DNA from: Pectinophora gossypiella
Taxonomy: Eukaryota > Arthropoda > Insecta > Lepidoptera > Gelechiidae
DNA length: 64,000 nt
NCBI RefSeq assembly: GCF_024362695.1
Contig: NW_026063264.1
Span: 248,001 to 312,000, forward strand
Direction of reading: 5' to 3'
The translations under genes and the position numbers were made by a program. This document shows, piece by piece, positions 62,971-64,000 of the stretch (its first letter is position 1; each line of letters begins with the position of its first letter). The notes under the pieces were generated by a model that worked only from the letters and a program-made list of their open reading frames with translations, made no database searches and was not told where the DNA came from.

Positions 62971-64000
62971 GAAGTTTACTCGACTTTAGAAGGATACGGA
63001 TAGGTACATACGAACCTTGAAGAGAATGTGTCTCATGTTGACTACGACGAGAAAATATCCCATAGTTTCTTGAAATATTTTTGCATTTCTGGTCATTCTT
63101 CCACTGGGTTGTACTGGATTGGGTTGCAGTATTAGTGGAATCTGTTAATTGTAACAATGGTTTAAATACATTGTTTGTAGGTAGGTACATAATGGACGTT
63201 AAGAAATAAAAAGGACCCATTACCAAATCACCCTAATAATTAGACACAAACCTAGATATTTTATCGTTATTTAGGTATTAAATAGAAGGTTAGTACCAAT
63301 GCGTTAATAATAAAATGCATATCAAACTCAAGCGAACAAATAACAACAAAATCAAGGGTGTTTTTGCAAAAGTTAACTTATATAACTAGGTAGATTATTC
63401 ACAACCACGCCGAAATACTACAGTTGATCACGTAACAGATTTTTGTTAAAATATCTTTATTTTATTAATTTACCAGGTGCTGTACCAGGTAATAGCGAAT
63501 GTACAAAAACGGCACACCCCAATTTAAATAGGTAGTTAGTTTATAGATTAAAATCACCGAATAGGGACAAAGGCATGCTTTATGCTTAGTTTAACTTTAA
63601 TAATTAGTACAGAGGAGTGCAATTATCATCACGCATCAACCAAACCAACTTACGTCAAGTAGGGAGGTATCTGCTTCTGTGTAAACCTTACAAAACAAAA
63701 TATTTATAATATTAATAGTCTAATAAATAGTAATATACTAAGTAGGTAAGGTAATAGGTACTTACCTAAAATCTAGCTAGTCTATTTATAAGTAAATTAC
63801 TCACCATCTTTGATTTTGTCCAAGTTCAGCATACGTATAATCCTTGGGTTTTTTACTTCCACACAAAGATATGCACGCTTCGAGTAGCCACCATGAACAA
63901 ATTAAATAGAGAGATAATTATTACATCTATTCAACATTCGTCAATCATGACTTTTTATTCTAACAAAAATCGACCTTATTATTACTACAATGCGATCGTT
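62971..64000. other. AT-rich spacer, no gene confirmed
   Basis: A minus-strand stretch at 63,888-63,805 reads HGGYSKRAYLCVEVKNPRII before a GTGAGT donor-like site. It lacks an acceptor and its frame is stopped just upstream, so it is not called. The rest shows nothing. Confidence 0.35.

Noticed and set aside
63805..63890. Minus-strand exon reading HGGYSKRAYLCVEVKNPRII
   Set aside because: It has a good GTGAGT donor but no acceptor or in-frame ATG; a stop lies a few codons upstream, and no family is recognised.

Overview
The window reads as nuclear DNA from a moth or butterfly (Lepidoptera). The evidence is: several tRNA-derived SINE families that I know as lepidopteran, many LINE tails of lepidopteran type, AT-rich spacers, and a 7tm_6 insect odorant-receptor exon pair with GT-AG junctions. 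There are no operons, ribosome binding sites or CRISPR arrays. Only two host-gene pieces are recognisable: a possible phospholipase B1-like exon near 2.7 kb (minus strand) and the first two exons of an odorant receptor (39,337-40,121 and 41,227-41,326, plus strand). Almost everything else is mobile DNA in various states of decay.

Layout. 1-9 kb: LINE scraps, two major SINE families (called A and B here) and MITE-like inverted repeats. 9,191-13,449: a complete non-LTR retrotransposon with two intact overlapping ORFs and an 8-bp target-site duplication, nested inside an older minus-strand LINE remnant. 13.5-30 kb: SINE and LINE fragments, a hAT-like MITE, microsatellites and a zinc-finger fragment. 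30,465-32,560: a broken Jockey-type LINE on the minus strand, flanked by clusters of a GTGACA-containing motif. 34,291-39,112: a complete DIRS-type tyrosine-recombinase retrotransposon (minus strand) with identical 171-bp inverted terminal repeats, an internal complementary region and intact gag-like, RT/RNase H and recombinase frames. It ends about 225 bp before the odorant-receptor start codon. 41.3-43.7 kb: presumed intron of that receptor, with a precisely inserted MITE.

43,671-59,313 is the outstanding feature. It is a 15.6-kb retroelement with two 6,332-bp terminal repeats in direct orientation (offset exactly 9,311 bp). They begin TGTAAC and end GTTACA, and are flanked by a 4-bp ATAG duplication. 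A tRNA-His-type primer binding site follows the left repeat and a purine tract precedes the right one. The 2,979-bp internal region has no gag-pol frame; it carries tandem arrays, including 54-bp units with TCAAGGTCA and GGTCATTGA motifs. The LTR contains a TATA box, an apparent intron with strong splice sites and a poly(A) signal. It therefore resembles a non-autonomous LARD-type element with giant LTRs, and the two LTRs look identical to me by eye.

59.3-64 kb: flanking AT-rich DNA, a 1.35-kb foldback element with an RTE tail inserted in one arm, and one more SINE A fragment. The receptor's remaining exons were not found, so its intron either extends past this window or the gene is broken.
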